From assembly GCA_016463225.1 (NCBI GenBank), contig JAEMRT010000008.1:21115-85114 (forward strand): a DNA stretch of 64,000 bases. Direction: 5' to 3'. Shown in pieces: positions 37,369 through 45,446 of the stretch. Below the pieces are notes generated by a model, which ran no database searches, was not told the origin of the DNA, and was given only the letters and a program-made list of their open reading frames with translations. Made by a program: the position numbers and the translations under genes. Each line of letters opens with the position of its first letter. Within the stretch, counting starts at the first letter, position 1. The DNA is from Sphingopyxis sp. GTDB lineage: Bacteria; Pseudomonadota; Alphaproteobacteria; Sphingomonadales; Sphingomonadaceae.

Positions 37369-38163
37369 ATGCCATTGGGTGAAGAGCTTCGCGGACATTT
37401 GCCGTATCTGCGCCGTTATGCGCGCGCGTTGACGGGCAGCCAGCAGCATGGTGACAATTTCGTCCACACGACCCTCGAGGTGATCGTCGCCGCCCCTGAC
37501 GAATTCAGCGCGGGCAATGGCACCCGCATCGACCTCTATCGCAATTTTCACCGGATCTGGGAAAGCGCCTATATCGACGATGGCGAAGGCGACGACGATG
37601 GCGAGGATCCGTTCGTGCGCGCCGCCAATCAGCGGCTCGCGCAAATGACCCCGCTGGGCCGCCAGATCCTGTTGCTGACCGCGCTCGAAGGCTTTTCAGT
37701 CAGCGAAGCTGCCGCGATCACCGGAACCGACGGCGCGACGGTCGAGCTCCTGCTTGCCGATGCGGTGGGCGAGCTCGACCGCGAATCGCGCACGTCGGTG
37801 CTGATCATCGAGGATGAACCGCTGATCGCAATGGAACTTGAACAGATCGTCCGCGCCCTCGGCCATAAGGTCGCCGGGATCGCAACCACGCATGCCGACG
37901 CGGTTGCCGCGTTCGAAGCGACCGACGCGGGACTGGTCCTCGCCGATATTCAACTCGCTGATGGATCGTCGGGGATCGACGCAGTGCAGGAGATTTTGGC
38001 GATTGCCCCCGTGCCGGCGATCTTCATCACCGCCTTTCCCGAGCGATTGCTGACCGGGGGCCGGGTCGAGCCGACCTTCCTGATCTCGAAGCCGTTCCGC
38101 GAGAACACGGTGCGCGCTGCCATCAGCCAGAGCTTGCTGTTTACGCCGCAGCTGGCGGCGTAA
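37369..38163 (+). CDS. phyR: PhyR response regulator, anti-anti-sigma factor
   Basis: A 264-residue general stress response regulator. An N-terminal sigma-factor-like domain (LRGHLPYLRRYARALTGSQQ, FSVSEAAAITGTDGAT) lacking real DNA recognition is joined to a receiver domain (TSVLIIEDEPLIAMELEQ), with the phospho-Asp in VLADIQLADG and conserved ITAFPERLL and SKPF. When phosphorylated, PhyR sequesters NepR and frees EcfG. The start at 37369 has GGGAGG six bases before it and fits family length; an ATG at 37342 is in frame upstream. Confidence 0.94.
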   Translation: MPLGEELRGHLPYLRRYARALTGSQQHGDNFVHTTLEVIVAAPDEFSAGNGTRIDLYRNFHRIWESAYIDDGEGDDDGEDPFVRAANQRLAQMTPLGRQILLLTALEGFSVSEAAAITGTDGATVELLLADAVGELDRESRTSVLIIEDEPLIAMELEQIVRALGHKVAGIATTHADAVAAFEATDAGLVLADIQLADGSSGIDAVQEILAIAPVPAIFITAFPERLLTGGRVEPTFLISKPFRENTVRAAISQSLLFTPQLAA

Positions 38164-38168
38164 CAAAA

Positions 38169-38723
38169 CTAATCCCGCCCGGGACCGTTTGCGGTCAGAT
38201 GGTCGACATCGTCCATAATCGACCGGAACACGTCGCTCGACGCCAGTTCGTCAGTGCTGCGCAGCGGCATCGTGCCGCTTTCCAATATGGTTTGCAGCGC
38301 AGCGCGCGCGCGCGAAACGCGGCTCTTCATCGTCCCGACCGCACAGTCACAGATCGCGGCGCCCTCCTCATAGGACAACTGCCCCGCCCCGATCAGCACC
38401 AGCGCCTCGCGCTGATCGACCGGCAGCATCAACAGCGCACGCTGCACGTCGGCAAGATGCAGGCTGTCGTCCTGATCATCGGGTGCAACGAGCAGCCGTT
38501 CGGCTGCCTGCTCGTCATATTCGGCGGTGAATTTCTTGCGCCGCATCTGTGACAGGAAACAGTTGCGCAGGATCACGAACGCCCAGCTCTTCATGCTGGC
38601 CGGCCCCGGCACATATTGCGCGCGCGCCTTCCACGCCTTCAGCATCGTTTCCTGCACCAGATCGTCGGCAAGGTCCGCGTTGCCGCACAGGCTGCGCCCA
38701 AAAGCGCGCAGATGCGGCAGCAT
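38169..38723 (-). CDS. EcfG-family sigma factor, paralogue 1
   Basis: An ECF15/EcfG-type sigma factor, 184 residues from ATG 38723. Region 2 is ADLADDLVQETMLKAWKARAQ and SWAFVILRNCFLSQMRRKKF; region 4 is LSYEEGAAICDCAVGTMKSRVSRAR. The in-frame upstream codons (to about 38797) read like the normal N-terminus of the family (LDDASFKRELAA) but contain no ATG, GTG or TTG after a stop, so the true start may be a rare codon. It is convergent with phyR, 5 bp apart, and closely similar to the EcfG at 39757-40386. Confidence 0.88.
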   Translation of the reverse strand: MLPHLRAFGRSLCGNADLADDLVQETMLKAWKARAQYVPGPASMKSWAFVILRNCFLSQMRRKKFTAEYDEQAAERLLVAPDDQDDSLHLADVQRALLMLPVDQREALVLIGAGQLSYEEGAAICDCAVGTMKSRVSRARAALQTILESGTMPLRSTDELASSDVFRSIMDDVDHLTANGPGRD

Positions 38724-38910
38724 CGCCGCCAGTTCGCGCTTGAAGCTGGCATCGTCGAGCGGTTGGGGATCGAGCAGTGGAGGCGTCAGGTCGTTGATAA
38801 CATAGCCTTAGTTTTGGCGGTTACGATGGCAATGGCCTTGAGGCTTAGCGCGTCGCACCGCTGATGCAAACCCGAAGCGCCGGATGTAGGCAAAAAGCGT
38901 GCGGCCGTGA

Positions 38911-39330
38911 TCAATCGACGGTGCCTGCACCCTGTGGCCGCCGCCGCCCGAGCGCGATGAAATTTTCCATCATCAGCGCATCTTGCGGGTCGAGCCGACC
39001 GCTCGCGGCCAGACGCGACAGACTGTCGTCATGGCCGCGAAAGTTCGGATCGTACAGCATCGACCATTCGGCGAAGGCGCGATCATCGATCCGTCGGCGG
39101 CGGATTTCCACCATCCCGCTATGCCGCGGATCGCTGCGGATCACCGCCAGACAGGCGTCGACCTTGTCCGCCGGGCCTTCGAGCAGTTGCAGAAAATTAT
39201 GACCGTTGAAGATCAGCGCGCCGGTCAGCGCATCGCGTTGATTGTTGCGGCGGGCCTGAACCAGAAGCGCGGCAATATCCTGTTCGCCGATCAACGGATC
39301 GGCAACGCTAATATAGATGACGGAAAGCAA
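38911..39330 (-). CDS. BLUF-domain blue-light sensor
   Basis: A 139-residue short BLUF photoreceptor that binds FAD. Y6, N30 and Q48 have the same spacing as the Tyr, Asn and Gln of the flavin switch in AppA-type proteins, and a conserved W and M follow in EWSML. No output domain is attached, so it must act on a partner. The start is TTG 39330, preceded by GGAGA; upstream codons in the frame (to 39621) are not BLUF-like. It lies between the two EcfG genes of the general stress locus. Confidence 0.88.
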   Translation of the reverse strand: MLSVIYISVADPLIGEQDIAALLVQARRNNQRDALTGALIFNGHNFLQLLEGPADKVDACLAVIRSDPRHSGMVEIRRRRIDDRAFAEWSMLYDPNFRGHDDSLSRLAASGRLDPQDALMMENFIALGRRRPQGAGTVD

Positions 39331-39469
39331 GCGACGTTCTCCAGCCTTCCGCCATGCGGGAAAGGCAAAATATAACCCCTCGCCGCAAGCCTGGTCGCCT
39401 ACGCGACGTCTCGAATAGGGCGAGTGTGGCATCTTGGCAACGTATTCGTCGCAAAAATCAAAGCCGGTG

Positions 39470-39494
39470 GGAACCCGTAGCCGTTTTCGTCGTT
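39470..39494 (+). promoter_or_regulatory. EcfG-type promoter of nepR-ecfG
   Basis: GGAAC (39470-39474), then 16 bases, then CGTT (39491-39494) is a perfect match to the general stress promoter consensus. The predicted transcription start, about 6-9 bases further on, falls at the nepR ATG (39503). Confidence 0.8.
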
Positions 39495-39502
39495 GCTGCG
39501 AC

Positions 39503-39757
39503 ATGGCTACGCAAGGCAACAACAGGACGAACGGCACGGGCACCCCGCCCCCGGGGGCTGATGCGCCAAATCGCAAGCAGGGCAGCTTTCCCGGCACCGA
39601 CAGCGACGAATGGCATCGCACGCTGACCGGTCGTCAGGCGCCCGAACCCGTCAGCGCAAAGCTTCGCATGATCTATGGCAACATCGTTTCCGAACAATTG
39701 CCCGATCACATGCTCGACCTGTTGTCGCAACTCGATCAGAAACGATCGAAGCAATAA
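39503..39757 (+). CDS. nepR: NepR anti-sigma factor
   Basis: An 84-residue anti-sigma factor of the general stress response. A long disordered, Gly/Pro/Asn-rich N-terminus is followed by the conserved core EPVSAKLRMIYGNIV and PDHMLDLLSQLDQ, the two helices that bind EcfG or PhyR. Its stop shares one base with the ecfG start (TAATG). An EcfG promoter abuts the ATG, so the mRNA may be leaderless. The frame is open upstream to 39434 but conservation supports only the core. Confidence 0.88.
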   Translation: MATQGNNRTNGTGTPPPGADAPNRKQGSFPGTDSDEWHRTLTGRQAPEPVSAKLRMIYGNIVSEQLPDHMLDLLSQLDQKRSKQ

Positions 39758-40386
39758 TGGCCGAGCCCGCCGCTGCGGCGCCGACCGGCGGCAGCCTGTC
39801 CGACGCCGAATTCAAGATATTGCTCGCCGCGGTCATTCCGCATCTGCGCGCCTATGGCCGCAGCCTGTCGGGAAGTCCGGATCTTGCCGACGATCTGACG
39901 CAGGATACGATGGTCAAGGCATGGGCGTCGCGCGAGCGGTTCGAACGCGGGACGTCGATCAAGGCGTGGACCTTTGTCATCCTGCGCAACACCTTCCTGT
40001 CGCAGATGCGTCGCAACAAGTTCGTCGGCGAATATGACGAAACCGCGGTCGAACGCACGATGTCCACCCCTGCCAGTCAGGAAGACAGCGGCGAAATGGC
40101 CGACCTGCAACGCGGGCTGATGGAATTGCCGCAGGACCAGCGCGAGGCGCTGATCCTCGTCGGCGCCGGCGGCATGTCTTACGAAGAAGCTGCGAGCATC
40201 TGTGACTGCGCGCTCGGCACGATGAAAAGCCGCGTGTCGCGCGCCCGCGCCGCGCTCGAAGAGATCATGAACAGCGGCCAGTTCACGCAGAAACGCGCCG
40301 ACGCACCGCCGGCCAGCGAAGCCGTTGCCGCGATCATGGACAGCGTCGAAATCATCACCGCGCGACGTGAGGCGGCAAGCCGTTAA
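39757..40386 (+). CDS. ecfG: General stress sigma factor EcfG, paralogue 2
   Basis: A 209-residue EcfG (ECF15) sigma factor, master regulator of the alphaproteobacterial general stress response, held by NepR. Region 2 is HLRAYGRSLSGSPDLADDLTQDTMVKAW and WTFVILRNTFLSQMRRNKF; region 4 is GGMSYEEAASICDCALGTMKSRVSRARA. It is translated directly from the nepR stop. It is the canonical copy, judging by its link to nepR; the paralogue at 38169-38723 lacks this context. Confidence 0.94.
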   Translation: MAEPAAAAPTGGSLSDAEFKILLAAVIPHLRAYGRSLSGSPDLADDLTQDTMVKAWASRERFERGTSIKAWTFVILRNTFLSQMRRNKFVGEYDETAVERTMSTPASQEDSGEMADLQRGLMELPQDQREALILVGAGGMSYEEAASICDCALGTMKSRVSRARAALEEIMNSGQFTQKRADAPPASEAVAAIMDSVEIITARREAASR

Positions 40387-40456
40387 GTCCTCTCGACTTT
40401 GCCGCGCCGCCGCGCCAGACTGGCGCGCCCTTCCCCAGCAAAGCGAGCCTCGTTCC

Positions 40457-41629
40457 ATGAAATCATTGCCGCTCCTCGCCCTCGCCGCTGCGCTTGCCGC
40501 CAGCGCCTGCTCCGCCAGCACCGCGTCGAGCAAAGCGGCCGATCCTACGGCGCTGACCGCCTCTGGCGAGCATCCGACGACCCCGGTCGCCGACGCGCCG
40601 TTCACGGTGCAGGAGGTTGCCAGCTTCAACGAGCCCTGGGCAATGACCTTTGTCCCCGGCACCCGCGCCGCGCTGATCACCGAAAAAGCCGGCAGGTTGA
40701 AACTCTGGCAAGAGAATGGCCCGACGCTCGACGTCGCCGGCGTCCCCGCGGTCGCCTATGGCGGTCAGGGCGGCTTCGGCGACATCATCGTCGCCCCCGA
40801 TTTCGCTACCAGCGGCACCGTTTATCTCAGCTGGGTCGAACCCGGCGAAGGTGGCACCTTCGGGGCCGTCGTCGGCATGGCCAGGCTGGTGCAGGGCGCC
40901 ACGCCGCGGCTGGAGGGGCTCAAGACGATCTGGACCCAGTCGCCGAAAGTCACCGGCAAGGGCCATTATTCGTACCGCCTCGCCTTTTCGCCCGACGGCA
41001 AATATCTGTTCATCGGATCGGGAGAGCGCCAGAAATTCGATCCGGCGCAGGACATGAAGGCCAATCTGGGCAAGATCGTCCGCCTGAACCCCGACGGCAG
41101 CGTCCCCGCCGACAACCCGTTCGCGGCGCAGGGCGGCGTGACCGCGCAAATCTGGTCGCTCGGCCACCGTAACATCCTCGGCCTCACCTTCGACGGCACT
41201 GGGCAGTTGTGGAACCAGGAAATGGGGCCGAAGGGCGGCGACGAGGTCAATCTGGTCGCGGCGAAATCCAACTATGGCTATCCGATCGTGTCGAACGGCG
41301 ATCATTATGATGGCAAGGACATTCCCGACCATCCGACCCGCCCCGAATTTGCCGCGCCGAAACTGTGGTGGAACCCATCGATCTCGCCCGGCGGCCTCGC
41401 CTGGTACAATGGCGACCTCTATCCCGGCTGGAAGAACAGCCTGTTGATGGGCGCGCTGTCGGGCGAAGGGCTGATCCGCATGCAGATCGACGGTGACAAG
41501 CTGACCAAATCCGACCGCTGGGACTTTGGTACCCGTATCCGCGAGGTCGAGGTGCGCGACGACGGCACGGTATGGCTGCTGATCGACGGCGAGGACGGCA
41601 AGCTGGTGAAGCTGGTCCCGAAGAAATAG
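40457..41629 (+). CDS. PQQ-dependent sugar dehydrogenase lipoprotein
   Basis: A 390-residue periplasmic six-bladed beta-propeller of the soluble glucose/sorbosone dehydrogenase family (YliI-like aldose sugar dehydrogenase). The signal peptide MKSLPLLALAAALAASAC ends in a lipobox cysteine. Family motifs are FNEPWAMTFVPG, GGFGDIIVAPDF, IWSLGHRNILGL, NQEMGPKGGDEVN and SPGGLAWYNGDLYPGW. The GHRN segment supplies PQQ and Ca contacts. The start at 40457 gives the signal peptide; the frame upstream has none. Substrate sugar unknown. Confidence 0.9.
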   Translation: MKSLPLLALAAALAASACSASTASSKAADPTALTASGEHPTTPVADAPFTVQEVASFNEPWAMTFVPGTRAALITEKAGRLKLWQENGPTLDVAGVPAVAYGGQGGFGDIIVAPDFATSGTVYLSWVEPGEGGTFGAVVGMARLVQGATPRLEGLKTIWTQSPKVTGKGHYSYRLAFSPDGKYLFIGSGERQKFDPAQDMKANLGKIVRLNPDGSVPADNPFAAQGGVTAQIWSLGHRNILGLTFDGTGQLWNQEMGPKGGDEVNLVAAKSNYGYPIVSNGDHYDGKDIPDHPTRPEFAAPKLWWNPSISPGGLAWYNGDLYPGWKNSLLMGALSGEGLIRMQIDGDKLTKSDRWDFGTRIREVEVRDDGTVWLLIDGEDGKLVKLVPKK

Positions 41630-41630
41630 C

Positions 41631-41694
41631 CGTTCCCCGGCGCCAGCCGGGGTCCAAACCCCGGCCTATGGACCCCGGCTTTCGCCGGGGGACG
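41631..41694. repeat. Dispersed palindromic repeat, family E
   Basis: Two 26-nt inverted arms (41631-41656 and 41669-41694) with three mismatches, built on GCCGGGGTCCA. It starts directly after the sugar dehydrogenase stop and may act as a terminator-like hairpin. Confidence 0.75.
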
Positions 41695-41711
41695 CTCCCG
41701 GCTATAGGTCC

Positions 41712-42455
41712 ATGATGATCCGCAGCCTCCTCACCCGGCGCGCCGAATGGCCCGCGCGCATCCCCGACCCTGACGCGCTGCCGCCGCTGGGGTTGTTGTG
41801 GCGCGAGGTGACGAGTCTGGCGCACGCGCTGTGGGGTCGCATCCGCCCCATGCCGCCCGAACCCAATCCCGACAGCGACCATCCGCCGGTGATGGTACTC
41901 CCCGGTTTCCTGTCGGGCGACTGGGCGACCAAGGCGCTGCGCGCCGACCTCCGCCGCGCCGGCTTTCGCTGCTACGCCTGGGGCCTCGGCTTCAACCGCG
42001 GTGCGACCCCCGACATCATCGACCGCATCGACACCCGCGTGCGATGGATCATCGACCGCACCGGCCGCGCCCCGGCGCTGGTCGGCTGGAGCCTCGGCGG
42101 CATTTACGCGCGCGAATATGCCAAGCACCATCCGGACAAGGTGGCGCGCGTCGTCACCCTCGGTTCACCCTTTTCGGGCAGCCGCCGCGCCAACCGCGCA
42201 TGGCGGCTCTATCACCTCGTCGCGCGCCACCCGGTCGACAATCCGCCGATCGACTTCCACCCCGCCCCGCGCCCCGAAATGCCGACGTTTGCGCTGTGGT
42301 CGGCGTTTGACGGCGTGGTCGCCGTGAACAGCGCGCGCGGCCAGCCCGACGAGAGCGACCGCCAGGTCGAAGTCGACTGCGGCCATATGGGTTTCGCCTA
42401 TGCACCCACCTCGGTCGCGGCGATTGTGAAGGCGCTGAAGGAAGAGGTAGCCTGA
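41712..42455 (+). CDS. Alpha/beta-hydrolase (lipase-like)
   Basis: A 247-residue alpha/beta-hydrolase. The oxyanion segment is VMVLPGFLSGDWATKALRADL, the nucleophile is in VGWSLGGIYAREYAKHHPDKV, and the late His is in VDCGHMGFAY. It resembles uncharacterised lipase/PGAP1-like hydrolases of sphingomonads. No signal peptide. ATG at 41712 or the next ATG at 41715 are both possible. Confidence 0.8.
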   Translation: MMIRSLLTRRAEWPARIPDPDALPPLGLLWREVTSLAHALWGRIRPMPPEPNPDSDHPPVMVLPGFLSGDWATKALRADLRRAGFRCYAWGLGFNRGATPDIIDRIDTRVRWIIDRTGRAPALVGWSLGGIYAREYAKHHPDKVARVVTLGSPFSGSRRANRAWRLYHLVARHPVDNPPIDFHPAPRPEMPTFALWSAFDGVVAVNSARGQPDESDRQVEVDCGHMGFAYAPTSVAAIVKALKEEVA

Positions 42456-42459
42456 CGCT

Positions 42460-42942
42460 CTAAAGCGTCCGGTACATCACCAGCGCATCGACCAGCCCGT
42501 CTTGCGGATGATCGAACGCGCCGGGCAGTCGCCCGACGATGTCGAACCCCAGCGACTGCCACAGCCCGACCGCGCGCACGTTGCTGCTGACCACGAAGTT
42601 GAACTGCATCGCCCGAAAGCCCCGTGCCCGGGCATGATCGATCGAATGAAGGCACATCGCGCGGGCGACGCCGCGCCCGGTGGCCGCCGCGCCGGTCATG
42701 TAACCGGCGTTGCACACATGCCGCCCGCCGCCGGCCTGGTTGGCGCGGAGGTAATAGGTGCCAAGAATGACGCCGTCAGCCTCGGCAACGAACGCCGCCT
42801 TGTCAGCGCCCAGCCAATAGGCGAGCGCCTCATCCTCACGCATATTGCGATCGAGCGTGTAGGTTTCACCCGCCCGGATCGTCGGTTCGATGATCGCCCA
42901 GATTTGGGCGGCATCGTGAGGGGTGACGGGTCGGATCAGCAT
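42460..42942 (-). CDS. GNAT N-acetyltransferase
   Basis: A 160-residue GNAT-fold acetyltransferase. N-terminal IRPVTPHDAAQIWAIIEPTI is followed by the acetyl-CoA pyrophosphate loop in MTGAAATGRGVARAMC. The sequence is close to phosphinothricin-type acetyltransferases, but specificity cannot be assigned. A GTG one codon upstream (42945) is an alternative start. Confidence 0.86.
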   Translation of the reverse strand: MLIRPVTPHDAAQIWAIIEPTIRAGETYTLDRNMREDEALAYWLGADKAAFVAEADGVILGTYYLRANQAGGGRHVCNAGYMTGAAATGRGVARAMCLHSIDHARARGFRAMQFNFVVSSNVRAVGLWQSLGFDIVGRLPGAFDHPQDGLVDALVMYRTL

Positions 42943-42982
42943 CACCCACGCCTATGCCCGCTCGGATCAGCTGGCAACAACC

Positions 42983-43909
42983 CTACGCGAGACACGCCTC
43001 CGCAATCGCCGCGACATGACGCAGGTCGGTGCCGCAGCAGCCGCCCAATACCCTGATATTCGGGAACCGGTCGATCAACGCGCGGTGGCGCGCGGCAAGA
43101 TCGGCCGGGTCACCGATGTCGAGTTCGGTCATCGCATCGAACTCGGCATGGCTCAGGCACGATGCATTCGCACGCACCCCGCCGATGCGCGAAGTCCATG
43201 CAGCGCCATCCTCGAGGATGGAATCGAAATGCGTCGGATGGGCGCAGTTGATCATATAATAGGCCGGATAGGCTCCCGTCGCCGCATCAACCGCAGCAAT
43301 CGCATCGCCCAGCGCGTCGCCCGTCGGCAGGCGCCCGTCGGTCTCGACCGTGAAGCTGATGGCGACGGGTATTCCCAGCGCTTTTGCCGCGTTCGCAACG
43401 CCCACGGCTTCGGGGACATTGGTCATCGTGATCGCCGCCAGCATGGCGACCCCCGCCGCGGCGAGCACCGCCGCCTGATGCGCATGATAAGCCTGCGCTT
43501 CGCCCTCACTCATGAGCTTGCCCGGGTCATAGCCATCGCCACGCGGGCCGAGGCAGCCGCTGACGACCACCGGCACGTCAGCATATTCGGCGCGCAGCCT
43601 CGTCAGCAGGTCGATCGCGGCGCCGTTCAGGCCATCGAGTTCGGCGACCGAAAAACCGAGCGGTTCGGCCCAGTCGGGACTCGCTCGCCACGTCGCGCTT
43701 TCCAGGATCAGCCCGGTTCCCATCCGCCGCGCGAGATCAAGAAAGTCGCGATAATAGGCTTCGAGCACATCGAGACCTTCGTCCGAGGTGAACAAGGTCA
43801 CCGACGAAAAATAAGGCAAGTCGACACCTTTGTTGAACAAAATATCGGTTTCGAGGCCAGCGTCGGTCAAAAAAACCCGGTCAAGTTGTGGCAATGAAAA
43901 GTTCGACAT
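42983..43909 (-). CDS. Homocysteine S-methyltransferase family protein
   Basis: A 308-residue zinc-dependent methyltransferase of the homocysteine methyltransferase domain family (MmuM-like). It opens with LDRVFLTDAGLETDILF and has the zinc-binding cysteines in YMINCAHPTHF and LGGCCGTDLRHV. It is likely to methylate homocysteine or another thiol using a methyl donor such as S-methylmethionine. GGGAGGG precedes ATG 43909; the frame continues to 43930 without need. It is divergent from the S41 peptidase gene. Confidence 0.9.
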   Translation of the reverse strand: MSNFSLPQLDRVFLTDAGLETDILFNKGVDLPYFSSVTLFTSDEGLDVLEAYYRDFLDLARRMGTGLILESATWRASPDWAEPLGFSVAELDGLNGAAIDLLTRLRAEYADVPVVVSGCLGPRGDGYDPGKLMSEGEAQAYHAHQAAVLAAAGVAMLAAITMTNVPEAVGVANAAKALGIPVAISFTVETDGRLPTGDALGDAIAAVDAATGAYPAYYMINCAHPTHFDSILEDGAAWTSRIGGVRANASCLSHAEFDAMTELDIGDPADLAARHRALIDRFPNIRVLGGCCGTDLRHVAAIAEACLA

Positions 43910-44062
43910 GGTCAGCCCTCCCCTGAACATCCGTCGCGAATATTACGGGTCAGACGAACGCTTGTCTATCGAACCATGGCCGCGCCCTGCCGGCGCCGCC
44001 GCCGCTGCGCATGTCGCGGCCGGGCGCGCAAAGTCTGACGGAGAAGCCTTGCCACTAGGTAA

Positions 44063-44092
44063 TATACAATATATTGCGCAATATATTGTATA
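44063..44092. promoter_or_regulatory. Perfect 30-bp AT-rich palindrome upstream of peptidase-MarR pair
   Basis: A gap-free perfect palindrome with half-site TATACAATATATTGC. It is strikingly AT-rich for this genome. It ends 22 bases before the S41 peptidase ATG and is the likely operator for the MarR protein encoded in the same transcription unit, or for another dimeric repressor. Confidence 0.8.
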
Positions 44093-44114
44093 ACTGAGTC
44101 GCAGGTGATCATTG

Positions 44115-45446
44115 ATGCTTCCTATGAAAAAATTCGGACCGGCCACGATCATCGCGGCGGCATGGTTACTCGGCGTTGGCGCGACGGGCGAAGTCCCGCT
44201 CACATCCGCTGACCGGCAAAGGGTCGTCGAGCAGCTTGGGCAGACATTGGAGGCCAATTATGTCTTCGCCGACAAGGCCAAGACACTTGCTGCGACGCTT
44301 CGCGCGCATCTCGACAAGGGCGATTATGACGATGCGCTGGACAAGGACGCGCTCGCGCAGGCGCTGACCAAAGACCTGCTCGCGGCCAGCAAAGACCTGC
44401 ATTTCTTCGTCGGCGTCGACCCCGCCTTTGCCGCCGACTATGCCGCACGAAAAGACCCCGCACGCGCCGCCGAATTGCGTGAAGCCGATCGGCGTGACGA
44501 AGCACGGAAGAACTTCGGCTTTACCGAACTGCGCCGCCTTGAGGGCAATGTCGCCTATGTCGGGATGTCGCATTTCGCCGACCCCGAACTCGGCTATGAC
44601 GCTGCCAGCGCGGCGATGCGGTTCATCGAGAACAGCGACGCGGTCATCTACGACATGCGCTACAACAATGGCGGCTATCTCGAGATGGCGCAGCTGCTCG
44701 CAAGCCAGCTTTTCCGGAGCGACAAGGACCAGGAGCTGTTCGATTATTATTACACCGACGACGGCCGCCGCGTCGCCCGCGGCCAATGGGTGCTCCCCGC
44801 CATTCCCGCGAAACGGCTGACCGGCAGGCCCGTCTATGTCCTGACCTCATCGACCAGCTTTTCGGCCGCCGAATGGTTCGGCTATTCGCTGCAAAAGCTC
44901 GGCCGCGCGACGCTGGTCGGTGAACGCACCGCGGGCGGCGCGCATCCGGTCGATCGCAAGCCCGTCGGGACCGACTTTTTCGTGCAGGTGCCGATCGGCC
45001 AGATCCACGACCCTGTCGATCGCGGCGACTTCGAAGGACGCGGCGTCACCCCCGATCATCAAGTTGCGTCCGCCGACGCCCTGATCGTCGCGCATCGCCT
45101 GGCGCTCGCCGATATGGCAAAAACCGACACCGCGAAACAAGCCGATGCCAACTGGTTCGCACCATCACTCGCCGCGCGCGCCAAGCCAGTCCAGCTTGCG
45201 CCCGCCGGGCTGAAAGCGATCGCGGGCCGCTACGAAGGGCGGCAGATCGCTATCGTTGACGGCAAGCTGCTCTACACTTGGCGCGAGCGTTTCCGCGCCA
45301 CGCTGGAGCCGCTCGGCAACGATCTGTTCGCGGTCGAGGGCGTCGACGATTTCCGCTTCCGCATTGTCCGCAAGGCTAGCAAGATTGTCGCGCTCGAACG
45401 CATCAACCGCGATGGAACGACCGACAGCTATGCCCGCCTCGACTGA
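44115..45446 (+). CDS. S41-family (tail-specific-like) peptidase
   Basis: A 443-residue secreted serine peptidase of the S41 C-terminal processing family, IRBP-like branch. It has an N-terminal signal-type segment (KKFGPATIIAAAWLLGVGATG), a helical lead domain and the core motifs VIYDMRYNNGGYLEMAQLL, LTSSTSFSAAEWFGYSLQ with the nucleophilic Ser, and LVGERTAGGAHPV. No PDZ domain is visible, unlike Tsp. The MarR gene overlaps its end. A large palindrome precedes the start. Confidence 0.87.
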   Translation: MLPMKKFGPATIIAAAWLLGVGATGEVPLTSADRQRVVEQLGQTLEANYVFADKAKTLAATLRAHLDKGDYDDALDKDALAQALTKDLLAASKDLHFFVGVDPAFAADYAARKDPARAAELREADRRDEARKNFGFTELRRLEGNVAYVGMSHFADPELGYDAASAAMRFIENSDAVIYDMRYNNGGYLEMAQLLASQLFRSDKDQELFDYYYTDDGRRVARGQWVLPAIPAKRLTGRPVYVLTSSTSFSAAEWFGYSLQKLGRATLVGERTAGGAHPVDRKPVGTDFFVQVPIGQIHDPVDRGDFEGRGVTPDHQVASADALIVAHRLALADMAKTDTAKQADANWFAPSLAARAKPVQLAPAGLKAIAGRYEGRQIAIVDGKLLYTWRERFRATLEPLGNDLFAVEGVDDFRFRIVRKASKIVALERINRDGTTDSYARLD

